Shown here: one piece after another, positions 36,390 through 48,754 of the stretch | Layout of the letters: the number at the start of each line of letters is the position of its first letter | Position numbering within the stretch: the first letter of the stretch is position 1 | Notes under the pieces: generated by a model | What the model saw: the letters and a program-made list of their open reading frames with translations, nothing else | Databases searched by the model: none | Told to the model about the DNA's origin: nothing | Source of the DNA: Larix kaempferi | Lineage: Eukaryota > Streptophyta > Pinopsida > Pinales > Pinaceae | DNA: 64,000 bases | Assembly (NCBI GenBank): GCA_027924585.1 | Contig: BSBM01001383.1 | Coordinates: 310,001-374,000, forward strand | Direction: 5' to 3' | Translations under genes and position numbers: made by a program

Positions 36390-36471
36390 CAAGAATAGTT
36401 CTATAACGCAGAAGATTAGTGAGTATAGATCCTGGATGAATTGAATTTGCAGTCACGTTAACACCTTCTTC
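36390..36471 (-). CDS. Single exon of a TIC32/retinol-dehydrogenase-like short-chain dehydrogenase
   Basis: On the minus strand the 82-bp exon reads EEGVNVTANSIHPGSILTNL and continues LRYRTILG. This is the conserved segment after the catalytic YxxxK of plant short-chain dehydrogenases of the TIC32 type, with the (N/H)PG motif that follows the cofactor-binding core. It is bounded by ...TTTTAG on the 5' side and GTATGT on the 3' side, proper splice sites, and has no internal stop. I searched the adjoining 2 kb by eye for the YxxxK exon before and the VQQGAAT-type exon after and saw neither. Either the introns are very long and filled with the retroelements here, or this is an isolated gene fragment. 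NAD(P)-dependent oxidoreductase identity is from family knowledge. Confidence 0.7.
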
Positions 36472-37183
36472 CTAAAACCGATATAGTGAAGCAACGTGTC
36501 AATAGCTTTTATTCAAGAACATGTATATAAACATTCTGCAACAACGTAAAATGAAAACAAGATGAAAAAGGTGACCTTTCACTCCTATCCATTATAGTTT
36601 ATTGAATGTAAGAAACTTCGGTGTAATGACTCTTACCAAACAGAACTTATTTTTTGTTACTGTTTAAGTTGACTAGTTGAGAACTTTTGTCAAACACTTA
36701 GCTTACTGTGCTATGTTGCCACTGAAATGCTCCAGAACTGTTTGGAGTCTTGGACTGATTTGGTAATTGGTTTGGTGTGGGTTTAGAGTGTTTATTTCAT
36801 TTCTCATACGACATGTACCATAGAGAATGCAAACCCAGAATTGATTTCTGTTGAAATTTCATGCTCAGGAAAGATGAACAGTTCACCATGAATTAAATAT
36901 AGAGAACACACTATGGCTGTAATAGCAGAAATAATATTTGCAATGGATATCAGACTTAGACCCACTGTGACATCAGGCTATGAGATCCAAATAAATCAAA
37001 TTTATTATTGTCTTTCAAACCTGGAAGAGAGACAAGGATGACTTGCTCTTAACCAGCTAATAATATCTTCTCGTTGGCGTCCCTGATAGCTGTAGATGAC
37101 CATAAGCTTACAGCCCTTTCTCTCTGCTGTACAGTCCCCTTGAAAGGCAAGATTTGGCTTGGTATTGCAGCTGACAAGTTGTG
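36472..37183. other. Unassigned sequence upstream of the dehydrogenase exon
   Basis: No repeat family recognised. A minus-strand frame ends near 37049 but its upstream part runs into element E, so it is not a real continuous gene. Confidence 0.35.
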
Positions 37184-38399
37184 GGAGGTGGTATCCACTA
37201 AGTTGTACTTAGTTGGATTTCCAGTGAGCCGCCAAGGATTTGAACAAGTCACTTGTTCAACATCTATGTTCAGAAGTTCAGCAGGCCATTTTGGCCCTCT
37301 TTTCTTACTTTTTTGCATGTTCATTCCCCACAGAAAATTGTAATAAAGTGTCGTAGCATGATGAATTTATGTAAAAGACGTGGCTTTCCTAGGACCAAGA
37401 CATCAATCCGGCTACTGTAGGGTGTTTTTTCTTTGTTAATTATAGGTTGCTTTTCAGCGACTTTATTCAAGTTTTTCACTCCCTCCTCCAAAGCTGGAGT
37501 GGTCGTCTTGGGGGTTAGGCCTTAGGAGGTTGTTAAACTCTAGGTTTCAATGTATATTACCATGCTAGTCACTATTTTGAGTCATTATGAACATGTACTA
37601 AGTCCCCTTTGTTTATTTTAATTTCCGCAAATAAAAAAATTTCCCATAAAACGGGTCAATTTTTTAATGTTTTAATTGTAAAAATAAAAAGAGTCATAAA
37701 AGTGTGGTTAGGAAGTGGATTTTGCCATGGGGGTGCTCATTTTCTAACTCAGAACACCCACTATACCCCTAACCCACTTTGAGAATAATTTGAGTAATTA
37801 TTTATCACCTAAATTAATTTTCTCTCGAAATGGCTTTGGATTATTATCTTGTTTTTTTAGTCATCTTCATAGCATTGACTTGGTATATGATTCATGATGT
37901 GGCAGTACTATTTAAAATAAAATGAAATATCTTGGATGATGTTATAATTATAAAATGGATGTATTACTTGCACATTAAAGGTTTTTTGACAATACTCATT
38001 GGTTTCATTACCCTCCTATGAGCATAGATATGGTCTTTCCTGACATCTTGTCTGCTAGCTTAGGCACCATTCTCACTTGACTCCATCCATCCATGACCTT
38101 CCTTATTTGGCTTTCACCCTGACTTGCCTTCTCTACTTTTTGATATTGAGGACTTCCCCATTTCTACCTCTGTGTTGGACCGCATCCATGTTTGTTTTGT
38201 GTCTCGGCTCTGAGTTGGTGATAGAACTTGCCTTTAAGTTGGATTGTATGCCTAAATCATTCTGGTCGGTTGTCCCGATGTTTGGCACTGTGCAGAACTC
38301 CCCCTAGTCACTTGAGATGTTGTTGGCTAAAACTAAAAGCTCATGTACTACTTGTATTGGAAATGTATTATGAAAACTTGTGAACTTAAAATTCTAGAA

Positions 38400-38415
38400 T
38401 GTGTTTCTTAACACA
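38400..38415 (+). repeat. E hairpin, TGTGTT-TCTT-AACACA
   Basis: A perfect 6-bp stem with a TCTT loop. A second hairpin in E at 38562-38577 is TGTGCT-TCTT-AGCACA: same loop, with one stem pair changed from T-A to C-G on both arms. Confidence 0.6.
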
Positions 38416-38561
38416 CGTGAATAAAGGCTATAGCAATGAACTGCTAAAATACCCCTCGAAGGGTATAGAAAGGTCCAAAGAGCAATGGTTACTCAAATGT
38501 TATACCTATTATTGTTGACCTTGTGATTAGAAATATGCCCCGGATGCAAGCTACGAGTAGT

Positions 38562-38577
38562 TGTGCTTCTTAGCACA
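38562..38577 (+). repeat. E second hairpin, TGTGCT-TCTT-AGCACA
   Basis: Differs from the hairpin at 38400 by a compensated pair (T-A to C-G). The surrounding sequence has diverged more than the stem. Confidence 0.6.
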
Positions 38578-39708
38578 TGTGAAATCCTAGAGGGGTCATA
38601 TAGGCCAAAAAGGCCATGGAAATGAAATGAATGATCCTAATGAACCTGGATCACCTTGATGTAGACATGATGCCTAAGTTGAATAAACACTATTTAAACA
38701 ACTTATCCATTTGTGAGGCACAGCCCTTCCCTTTGTTATTTTGTCCAGCACAGAGTGTAGCTCCTCCTTTCCCCGTACAAAGTGTCACTTAGTTGAGTTT
38801 GGTCAAGTCATCCCCTTTTTTGCCTAGCCTTGTCCTTAGCCTTCATCCTTAGCTAGCAGTTAAGCCATATCCAATGGGTGAGTCTTGTTGTCTGTCAGAT
38901 TGCACACCAGCAGCAAAAATCTTTCGAAAGTTGTCTCTCTCACTGGAAGTGGGGAGAGGTGTGGCCTTGGGGGCAAGCAATGAGCTAGATACTGTCACCT
39001 AAATCCCAACTCCTCCGTTTAGGTTAACTCCTAACGAAGCCAAGGGGGGTAGTCCCTACAAAGAGTTTCACTAAGGCTCTTATGTTTTATAATGTTTTTG
39101 ATGAAGTGATGCGGATGGGTGTTGTTTAGGAGTTATTGTGATGAGACCAATTTACAAATGAGATAAACACAAGATAATAATGCAATCCACGTTGCCAAAT
39201 GAGATAACAAGATTACAATTTTCTTCAAGGCTTGATAATCAGATAAAGCATTCACAAGATAAAATAACCACAAGGACAAATGGTCCTGATCAAAACAGTG
39301 AATTAAGGGAACCAGTGCCTTATGGAGTCAAAAATAATTAACAAGTATATGATGTTGAATGTGTGGGTCTTGAAAGGTAACTGTTTGTAAGATCGTTGTG
39401 CAAATTATCTTGGTAAATTATAGGTTTTAATGGTCTTGATTATTAGGTTAAGAACAAGGATATCAAAAGTCTCGAAATAATACTGGTAACCTCTTAGATG
39501 ATAGGTCGAAGCCACCCAGATTGCAAAAGGGGCAAGTGTTCAATTGGCTTGACCACCCTCGAGTCTGACAGCGGGATTTCGGCACCACCTATTTCAGGAA
39601 ACTTGCTCAGTAACTTTCGAAGGCAACGCCCGTTCGTTGGTTGGGGTAAAATTTTATTAGGTTATCGCTTGTAAGATTAACAAATCCAACACCTTTCTGA
39701 GTACTAGC

Positions 39709-39726
39709 CCAACCCTTTCAGGTTGG
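39709..39726 (-). other. A6 GNRA hairpin
   Basis: The minus strand reads CCAACCTGAAAGGGTTGG: GAAA loop and U-G closing pair, a fourth pairing state at the same position. Confidence 0.6.
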
Positions 39727-40377
39727 CAGAGCATACGGCTGTTGGATAATCGACCAAGATAAATTAATTATGGAGGGGTGTGAGTTGGAAAATTTGATTA
39801 TTAGAGCACAGTTCAACTCTCCGATAGAGAGCGCTCTTGACTTAGTCTTAAGACCAAAGTTCAAGAGACTTTAATTAATCTAAATGCCTAATGCAAGGGA
39901 AATGCAACAACTAAATGCTCTCCGACAGAGAGTGCTCTTGACTTGGATTTGGCCAAGTTCAAGAGACTTTTGTTCTTTTTATGAAAAATAAGCAGCTTGT
40001 AACTCTAAGAACAAATGCGGAACTTTTAAAAAAGACTGGAAATAATATGATGATAGCAAGATATAACCATATGCTTTGAAAATAACTGAAAACAAACTTA
40101 ATGTTCTACCAAATATAATTGATCTAAAAGTGGGATCTACCTCCGAACAAGGTTGATCGCTAGAACCACTAGTCCTTGAGACTTTCCAGCTAGCTGGAAC
40201 TTCGGCAAGGAGGCTAATGGGGAACGAGAACCTACCACAAAGCTATGTGGCCTTTGGGATGCAATCCCAAAGTTTGCTTACTCTAGTCAAAACTTGGAAA
40301 TGGAGTATAGAAATGAAATAACAAGCTAATCTAAAGCATATGGAAAAGAAAGATCTAAACTAACCAAGCATAACACT

Positions 40378-40426
40378 CTTCCCCAAATGGGAAAGAAAAC
40401 CCAAAAAGTGGAGGACTCCTCCACTT
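40378..40426 (-). other. A6 paired GC hairpins (H2 then H1 on plus coordinates)
   Basis: H1 (40406-40426) is GTGGAGGAGTCCTCCAC on the minus strand. H2 (40378-40395) is CTTTCCCATTTGGGGAAG, with one U-G pair in place of C-G. Confidence 0.6.
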
Positions 40427-41390
40427 AACCTTTTTATTAATACTTTACAAATGCCTTTGGGAATGAGATCCCTTGTAAGGACTTTTCAAGAAACTAAAAC
40501 AAACTATGAAAAGAAAATGCTTGAAGCCCTTAATGGCTTTTACAAAAGGAGAGTATGTATTGAAACTTTGTTTTCTCTTGGTTTGAAGTTTCATAGTTTG
40601 GATCCTTCTTGGTTTTGATATTTGGTTTCAACTCTTCTCTTTGGTTTGATCTTGCTTTCCAAAAGCAACCTCCCTCCTTCAAAGTAACCTACACAAGCTC
40701 AAGAGAGATCTCAACAAACACCCATTAGATGTTAGTGAAAATCAAAGAGAACTTGAAACTACTTAGATCTAGGATTTATAAAAAAGACTTTTAAACGCTA
40801 GATTTTAGAGATTTTATTTTCGAAACATGCATAAATGTAAAACAGGCCAGCAAACAACACATGCCTAAAGGATGATGGGAAAGAGATCTAAAAAAAAAAA
40901 AAAATGAAATGTTTTTGGTATATAAGATCTATCTTTTAAGTAGAAAAGAAAATTTAAGCAAGTGCAAGCTATATACAATATTTCACTAACCTATATGCTA
41001 AATAGACTTTCAAATGCAAGATCTAAACTTCTAATAGAGATCTATAATGCAAGAACTAACTAAGACTAACAATGGAATGCAAAATGTGATGTCTAACTAC
41101 TAACTTAACCAATTCGTTTTGTGTGTGTTGTCCGCCAAACTGCACACCAGCAGCAGAAATCTTTCGAAAGCTGTCTCTTCACTACAAGTGAGAGAGGTGT
41201 GGCCTTGGGGGTAAGCAATGAGCCAGGTACTGTCACCTGAATCTCAGCTCCTCCGTTTAGGCTTAACTCCTAACGAAGCCAAGGGGGGTAGTCCCTAAAA
41301 AAGAGTTTCACTAAGGCTCTAGTGTTTAAACATTTTTTGTATGGGGTGATGCGGATGAGTGTTGTTTAGGAGTTTCCTTGTGATGAGACC

Positions 41391-44300
41391 TGTTATCACC
41401 TAAGATGTAGTTACCCCTATAGATGGATCCAGTCATGGATGGCAATAGGGAAGGGCAACTCAAAAGGTGCAACCACGATCACCTCGACCTCCAATATATA
41501 TGGTTGTCACGCCAGTCGAGGCAACCTTCGCTTTATGTTATCTAGCCCAGACAACAAAGGGGGAGACCCGATCTACTCCCGACAGGAGAGATCAAAACCA
41601 AGACACCAAATCAGGGTATTTCTAAGTGAAGTTAGGTGTATGGTTTATCCTAGACCTAAAGATGAAGTCACAAGCCAAGTGAGGGGTTCAATAGGTATAG
41701 CTTTGGTTCATGGTTGATGTAAGAGTGACTTATAATGTTTGAAGTGAGATCTAGGGCTAGTGTACTAGTTCAATGTCAGAAGACCCACTGCCTTGGGAAC
41801 CGCGTCCAGTGCAGGGTAGTTTAAGGGTTGTATTGGGGCTAACTAGTACAAATGACAAGCTTGACCATGATACATGATAGCTTCAAAGGTTTAGTTCACC
41901 ATGCATAGGTCAATCCACAAGTCAATCCAACAATCTAGGAAAGTCGAATTAACTTGGAGAGAAGCCAGTGCCTTGGGAATTGGGAAGTGGAGTCAAAGTA
42001 GGGTTGACTTGTGGTTTAGGACTCCTAATACATGGGACAAGTAGGTAATAGAGGTCTTGATGGATGAATGTGTCTAGATCTAGGTTTGACCCAAGTGGAC
42101 CACAATCCCTTAAAACAAGGAATGCAATCCCCAAGGCAAGATTTGACAAAGTGATAGTCTAGACCTAGGTTTTGAATTATTCCGGTTCTAAATCTCCAAA
42201 AATCTCAAGTACCCAGTTCCTGGAAGTGAGTCAACTCACTTCTCCAAGGTGGTGCGACTTTGCCCAAGGAAGCCTAAAAGTGGGGTTAGGTGGGTCAAGA
42301 CAAGTCGGATGGCATCCAAACTTTAGATCCGGGTAGATCGGTCGGGTAGGAGTATGGATCTGTATTTTCGTGGTAATCCAACGGTTAGATCTTAGTAGAT
42401 CTGAGTTTAAGGGTTCCAAGTGGTCCAAAATGGGGATTAAATCCCTTAAAATGTGGAATGGGGCCCACAAGGTGAATTTCAGAAAAGTAACAACCTGGGT
42501 GTATGTTATTGGATGTGTAGATGACAAATCAAGTGGAATCTCAAACACCCACCACCTAGATCTAGGTCAACTTGCTCAAACTAGGAAGTGCGCTTTGCTT
42601 GGGAGGAGCTAAGTTGGCATGGGAGGGGGGTCAAACGGAAGCCAATCCTCACCAAACTATAGATCCGGGATGCCGTGGATGCTATAGAGATGGGTTTTCA
42701 ATATTATGCCCAACAACCCACTAGATCTAAGTAGATCTGAGAAAATGTAAAAATGGGGTTTTGATTAATTAGGGTTTTAAATATTTTTTGACAATTGGAT
42801 AGATCATGGAGATAGAACTTACCTTGAGATCATACCTGAGTGATGTGGATGAGATTCCTTGATGTTGAGGAAGATTCCCGCGGAGATCAAATGAGAGATT
42901 GTTGATTTGCTTGCCGATTTGATGCCCTAGCCCACAAGTGCGCCTTCCTCTACCTGTCAAACCAAGGAATGAAAATTCAATCAGTAAGATCAAGTATGGA
43001 AGAAATAAAAGAGAAATGCAAATAGTAACATGAAATAGAAGGTCCTGGGACAGTAATACTCCCTGTTACCAACGAAGAGCTCCAAAGAAGAAAGTAGGGA
43101 GAGTCTTCCCCTACCAATACCTTCTCCTTCAAGCAAATCGGCCTCCACCTGTAGATGCAAAATCGTGGTACAAAGATATGGCAAACAAGATCTCCAATAA
43201 CTCAGTGCAAAGGAAGAACCAACGAACGAACACCAAAAAAACATTCACCACAACACTGGAGATAGATGCAATAATAATTTTCTATTCCAATAATCCAGAG
43301 CCAAAAGTCCCTTTACAATGAGAGGCTCTCTCCTTTAAATAGGAAGGAGAGGCACCAAAACCCTAACCACTTTTTGAATGAGTGGCTAAGATTAAAAGAT
43401 ACAAATGTCTAATCAATGGTTGAGATGAGCTCAACAATAAAATACATGGATCACTAATAAAATATAATGTAAGTGGACAAAATCGCCCTATAAGAGGGGA
43501 ATCCCACCAAATCATGATGACAAAATATCATAAGAGGCTTATGGTGGGTCCAAGGGGTAATTTTATCCCTCCTTGGTCAATCCCCATAGCACAATAACCA
43601 AAAAATAATCATGAATGTACCAAATCGTGCCTCCATAGTGAAGTCGTGGTCCTCAAAAGACCTCAAAAATCCACAGAAAGTGCCATAAGTGATGGATGCG
43701 GGCCCTGATGAAGCTGAAACTGCTGGAGAAAGTGTGGAAGGTCCCGATCTATCATCACTGATCATCCCATGCCATAACTTTGCCTCAGTAGCCCAAATGG
43801 ATTTCCTCAATAGCCATTTCTACCAATCCTGAAATGCCTCGGGAAAGCGTGAAACTGCCCCAAACAGCCTCCTGGAGTGCTGGCGCTGTCAAGGTGAGGG
43901 CACCAGTGTGTCCGGAAGGGGGGGTAATATGGTAAAAACAAGTGGCTGGACCACCCCCTCCATCATCAGCGCCCTAGGTCAACCGGATAAAAATCACATC
44001 TGCTCTGACAGGGCCTCCGACAGACCAAAACTGCACTAGGACAGCCTACTGAGGCTAAATCATCACTGTAAGTGCCCGGAATTGAAAACAAACTGTCCCA
44101 TTGGACTCAGAAGGTCCAAATCCATCCAAGATGTGTACTCATACACCATATGAATCTCTGCATGATCAAAATAAATATCCAATATACCGGATCAAGGCCA
44201 ATAATAATGCGCTGTACATATACAAACACTGCTGTAACCCCAGAATCATCATCATAACCCTGTAGCTGCTGCATAGAGTCATCATGTATGTATACATAGA

Positions 44301-45932
44301 CCATATATCATCTATCCATATCATAATAAGGTCCAACATCTCATGTCCCATGGTCCTCCATGGTCAAACTAGGTCTAACCAAGACCAAATATAACTCAGA
44401 CCATCATCCAAGGCTGCTGCAAAGTATCAAGGTTAATACATGCTCTACAACTTATTCAAATAGAAATTATAACACATAATGATCATAACTGGCGATCTAC
44501 ATCCAAATATATAGTGTCGTTAATTATTATTATTATTACTCAGACTAGACTTTCAGGACCATACTCACTTCATAGTTGTGATCAATTTGCTAGTGAAGGG
44601 TGAAGGCTGAATTAACTGGCTAGGCTAAGGGATGACTTAACTGTCTTGACTTTGTGACACTTTGGCAAGGGAAAGGGAATACACCATAGTATATACTGAA
44701 TGAGCAATAACACAGGGAATGGCGGTGTCTCACAAATGGATGAGTTGTTTAAAGAGGGTTTATTCACCTTCACAGATGCGCACAATCCATAATACAAATA
44801 AGGCCAGCAATTGTTTAGATATAGCATTTAAGTTCCATTGCTTTTTGGGCCTGAAGTTTCCATAGCCTTGATCTATGTGTGTTTACAAACACATTGCATA
44901 GATTTACATTTTTTCTTTTAGGCATTCTGCTGCAGGTGTGTTTTTAAGGCACTTGTTTACCTGAGCACTTCTAGGTGTGTCATGGACAGCTTGTTTACCT
45001 AGGTATTTATTTTCCACAAGATATAACATTTTATTTTTATGGCCATTTTCATTTGGCACGCCTTTCATTCATGTGTGTTTAAAAACACATTGCATGAATG
45101 GGCTTTTCATACAAGATATAGCATTTCATTTTTCCAGATTTTGTATTCATGGCAGCACTAAAAGTTTCAGGTTTAGCCAACACAACTTAAGTGACTAGGG
45201 GGAATTCCAAGGAACTCCAACTCACCATAGGTAAGTTTTGTCACCAACTCAGAGCCGAGACACAATAAACAGGGAAGCTCATCCAATACAGAGGCTACAG
45301 TGGGGAAAAGTCCTCCATGCCACTAGTCAAGTAGTAAGTCAGGGTGATAATCTAAAAGGTAGGTCATGGATGGATGAAGACAATGAAATGATGGAGCCAA
45401 CACTAGCAAGCCAAAGTATGGTGGAATGATCACCTCTATTCTCCCTAAGGAGGGTACATACCAATGAGTATGAATAGTGAACTTCTAAGTCTGAGTAGGG
45501 ACAATATAATATATATAATAGATCAATGAGGTCCATATATCTATATGATTGCCAGATCATGACACTAAGTGCTAAGACATGCTATAAGAATAAGTATAAA
45601 AGCAATCTAACCATAACACCATGTGTATACCTGCTGAGTCATATACCTGAATGCACATCAACCTGTACCATCCTCTGTCCTCTGAGACTGCTGCTGTAAC
45701 TCTGGGCACTACTATCTGCTCTGTACCAATGATATAATGGCTACATCGGTCATCTCTCTGAGTGTCCTGAAACTCAGTCATGGCATGGGGAATACAACTG
45801 CTGTCCACAATCTGATAGTGATCCAATATAGATGCTCATCTCGGCATCTCAAATGCAAGGGAACTGGCTGAATAGTGTACTGGAATGAGAAAAATAATGT
45901 ATGGTAGCCCGGCTACTATATATGTGATAACA
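41391..45932 (-). mobile_element. B2: complete family B solo LTR, minus strand (4542 bp)
   Basis: On the plus strand it begins TGTTATCACCTAAGATG and ends ATATATGTGATAACA. The exact target duplication AGACC is at 41386-41390 and 45933-45937. It is inserted in A5 at the 'ggtctcatca' motif. It is very similar to B1 in sequence, so the two are probably recent copies. Both frames shared with B1 (plus strand 41439-41717, minus strand 43577-43810) are disrupted in B3. Confidence 0.9.
43334..43341 (-). promoter_or_regulatory. Predicted TATA box of B2
   Basis: TATTTAAA on the minus strand, inside the same CTCTCCTT/AAGGAGAG inverted repeat as in B1. Confidence 0.6.
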
Positions 45933-46501
45933 AGACCAAAATATGTAAAGATAAACAACAGATAATAAGCAATCCATGTTGCGAAATAAGATAACAAGAT
46001 TGCAGTATGATTCAAGATCTGATAAATCACTAAAGCATTCACAATATGAAATAAACACAAGGACAAATGGTCCTGATCAATATATGAGTTTTTAGATAAC
46101 CAGTGCCTTATGGAGTCAAAGAAAAGTAAAGATTGTGATGTTGAAAGTGTGGGTCTTGAAAAGATGTTCGTGAGATCGTTGTGCAGATTATCTTTGTGAA
46201 TTGAAGATTTTAGTGGTCTTAATTATTAGGCTAAAACCAAGGATATCAAGAGAACGTCCGGAAAGACAGTATCAAGTGCCTCCGTTCAAGGACATGTTGG
46301 GCCACCCAGTGCTCTAGCCAGGTCGCGCAATGCTAATCAGCAAACTAGAGGCTGAACATGGAACCCCGACACCCCCAACTAGGAGATTACCCACCGAACT
46401 TATCTTATCGCTCAACTCCGGATTGGTTGGTTATGGGGGTGAAAGTTTTATTAGTTATCACTTAAGAACTTAACAAGTCTTCCACCTTTCTAAGTACTAG
46501 C

Positions 46502-47342
46502 CCAACCGTTTCCGGTTGGCAGAGCATACGGGTGTTGGACGATCAACCAAAAGTAAATTTATTAGGGGGAAAATGTGGGTTGAAATATTTTATTAAATTA
46601 AAAGCACTTTTTTCGACTCTCCGACAGAGAGCGCTCTTGACTTAGTCTTAAGACCACAGTTCAAGAGACTTCCTACTTTAAAATGCCTAATGCAAGGGGA
46701 AAATACAAATCTAACAATGCTCTCCGACAGAGAGCGCTCTTGACTTAGTCTTAAGACCACAGTTCAAGAGACTTCCTACTTTCAAATGCCTAATGCAAGG
46801 GGAAAATGCAAATCTAACAATGCTCTCTGACAGAGAGTGCTCTTGACTTGGATTTGGCCAAGTTCAAGAGGCTTTGTTCGTTTTATGAAGCAAGAAGCAG
46901 TTGTGATAACAGGATATTGCAATTTTGTAATATTTAAATCATGTGATAGCTCAATAGATGTGAAACACAGCTAGCATGCTACTTGCAAAATAAAATGAAA
47001 TAACTGAAGGATCTAGTGTTCTACCAAGCAATTTTACACTAAAGGTGGGATCAACCTCCGAACAAGGTTAACCACTAGAACCGCCTGCACTTGAGAACCT
47101 CTAGCTAGCTGAAAGCTCTACCAAGGAAACCGACGGGGAAGGAAGAGTAACCACAAATTATGTGGTCTTGCCCCTGGGATGGGATCCCAAGGATACAACT
47201 TCCGGTCGAAGGCTTGGAAGAGAAATATGACAAGAGGAAATAAAGACTAATCTAAAACATGAACTGAAAAGATCTAAACTAAGCAAACCTAACACTCTTC
47301 CCCAAATGGGGAAGAAACCCAAAAGGTGGAGGACTCCTCCAC
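46502..47342 (-). other. A5 structured leader region
   Basis: The GNRA hairpin (46502-46519) is CCAACCGGAAACGGTTGG on the minus strand, identical to A3. H2 (47297-47314) is CTTCCCCATTTGGGGAAG and H1 (47326-47342) is GTGGAGGAGTCCTCCAC. The CTCTTGAAC hairpin module between them has an extra copy in tandem. Confidence 0.6.
46617..46822 (-). repeat. 103-bp tandem duplication of a hairpin module in A5
   Basis: Units 46617-46719 and 46720-46822 are nearly identical. Each contains CTCTCCGACAGAGAG, the long GCTCTTGAC...GTTCAAGAG pairing and the 'taatgcaagg' sequence. Other A copies have one such unit here. Confidence 0.8.
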
Positions 47343-48746
47343 TAGAAACTTTTATTAATTTTTACAAGTGCCTTGGGTTTTAAAACCTTGAAGGACTTTT
47401 TGAGAGATAGGACCTTAAACTTGAAATGAACTCTTGAAGAGTTTTACAAAGGATAATAAGATCTTGTATGTTCAATCACTCCTTATGGCATTCATCTGAT
47501 TTTGCTTTGATTTTTTGCTTCAAGATCTACCAAGTATCTCTCTCCCAAATCACCTACACAAGCTTGAAACAACTCAACAAGGCACCCATTATTTGTCAAA
47601 AAATCAAATAAATTTGAAATTTACTAAGTTTAAACTTGAAAACTAAAGCTTAAAACCTAAGGAGCATGAGATTTAAGTTTTAAAAATGTTGATATGGTGA
47701 AACGGACCAGCGAACAACATGTATCTAGAATATGCTAGGAATGAGATCTAAATGCAAAAAGTAACTAAGTAGAAACTAAATGCAAAAATGAACTAGATCC
47801 TAACTATGCAATATGCAAAAGTATAGATCTAGACACTAACTACTGCAAAGCATAAGATAGAATGCGTAAATAATAACTTTTAACAAGCTTATGAAAACTA
47901 ACCAATACTAACACTTAACAAGTTTTTGTTTTTTTTATGTTTTTGTGTTTTGTTGTGATTTGGAAGGTGGACGAATGGGAAGGTGGAGAAGCAAAACTAA
48001 AGGAAATGGAGAAGGAGGGACGAATGGTAAGGTAAGGGAGACGAGAAGAGAGAGGGGGAAGGGCAAATGAGAAGAGGAAGGGAAGAAAAGATGAGGGACG
48101 AGGAGAAGAAGAAGGTAGGGAGACAAGAGGAAAGTTTTTAAAGCTAAGAGAAAGGGGTAGAAGAATCCTAAAAAGAGAGATGGACGAGACTAGGGAAAAG
48201 CAAAGAAAATAGTGCAAGGAGGAGGATGGACGAGGCTAAAGAAGGGAGAAAAAATGGCTAGAAGAAGATGGCTTAGCAAGGCAAGGAAAAAGGATTTCAA
48301 AGAGAAAAAGAGAGCTGGAAGATAGAAGCTCGTAGACCAAGGTAACCAAAGTTTGAATGAAGTTCTTTGTTGGAGAAGACAAGAAGTACTTGGAGAAGCT
48401 TGCAACCCTGCAAACAAAATATTAAGATAAATAGAACACTTGAATGGTGAAGCTATTAGATGCCAATAGCTCCCAATAGATGAATTCCCTGAAGACACAA
48501 ACACTCAATGCAAAAGATTAGAAGCCTAAGTACTAGATTGTTAGTCTTCAATAAGCATCATAATCAAATTTGCAAAACAAGAGTAGGGTGAAAGAGATAT
48601 TACTTCATGTAGGATGAAGACACAATGCCAAAAGCCCACCAAATGACCTCCAAAGTCTCAATAATTTTATTACAATAAGATGCTTACAAAATCCACCAGA
48701 GTTTCTATGCCAAAAACTCCATGAGGAATGAGGAAAAAAGAGCCTC

Positions 48747-48754
48747 ATTATATA
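48747..48754 (-). promoter_or_regulatory. Predicted TATA box of A5
   Basis: TATATAAT on the minus strand, followed by 'gaggctcttttttcctc', as in A2. Confidence 0.6.

Noticed and set aside
37049-37324. 91-codon minus-strand frame near the start of E
   Set aside because: It crosses the boundary of E at 37189, so it joins unrelated sequences.
41439-41717. 92-codon plus-strand frame near the end of B2, also seen antisense in B1 (6209-6448)
   Set aside because: It is antisense to the element, and B3 carries a 2-base deletion that breaks the frame. No domain recognised.
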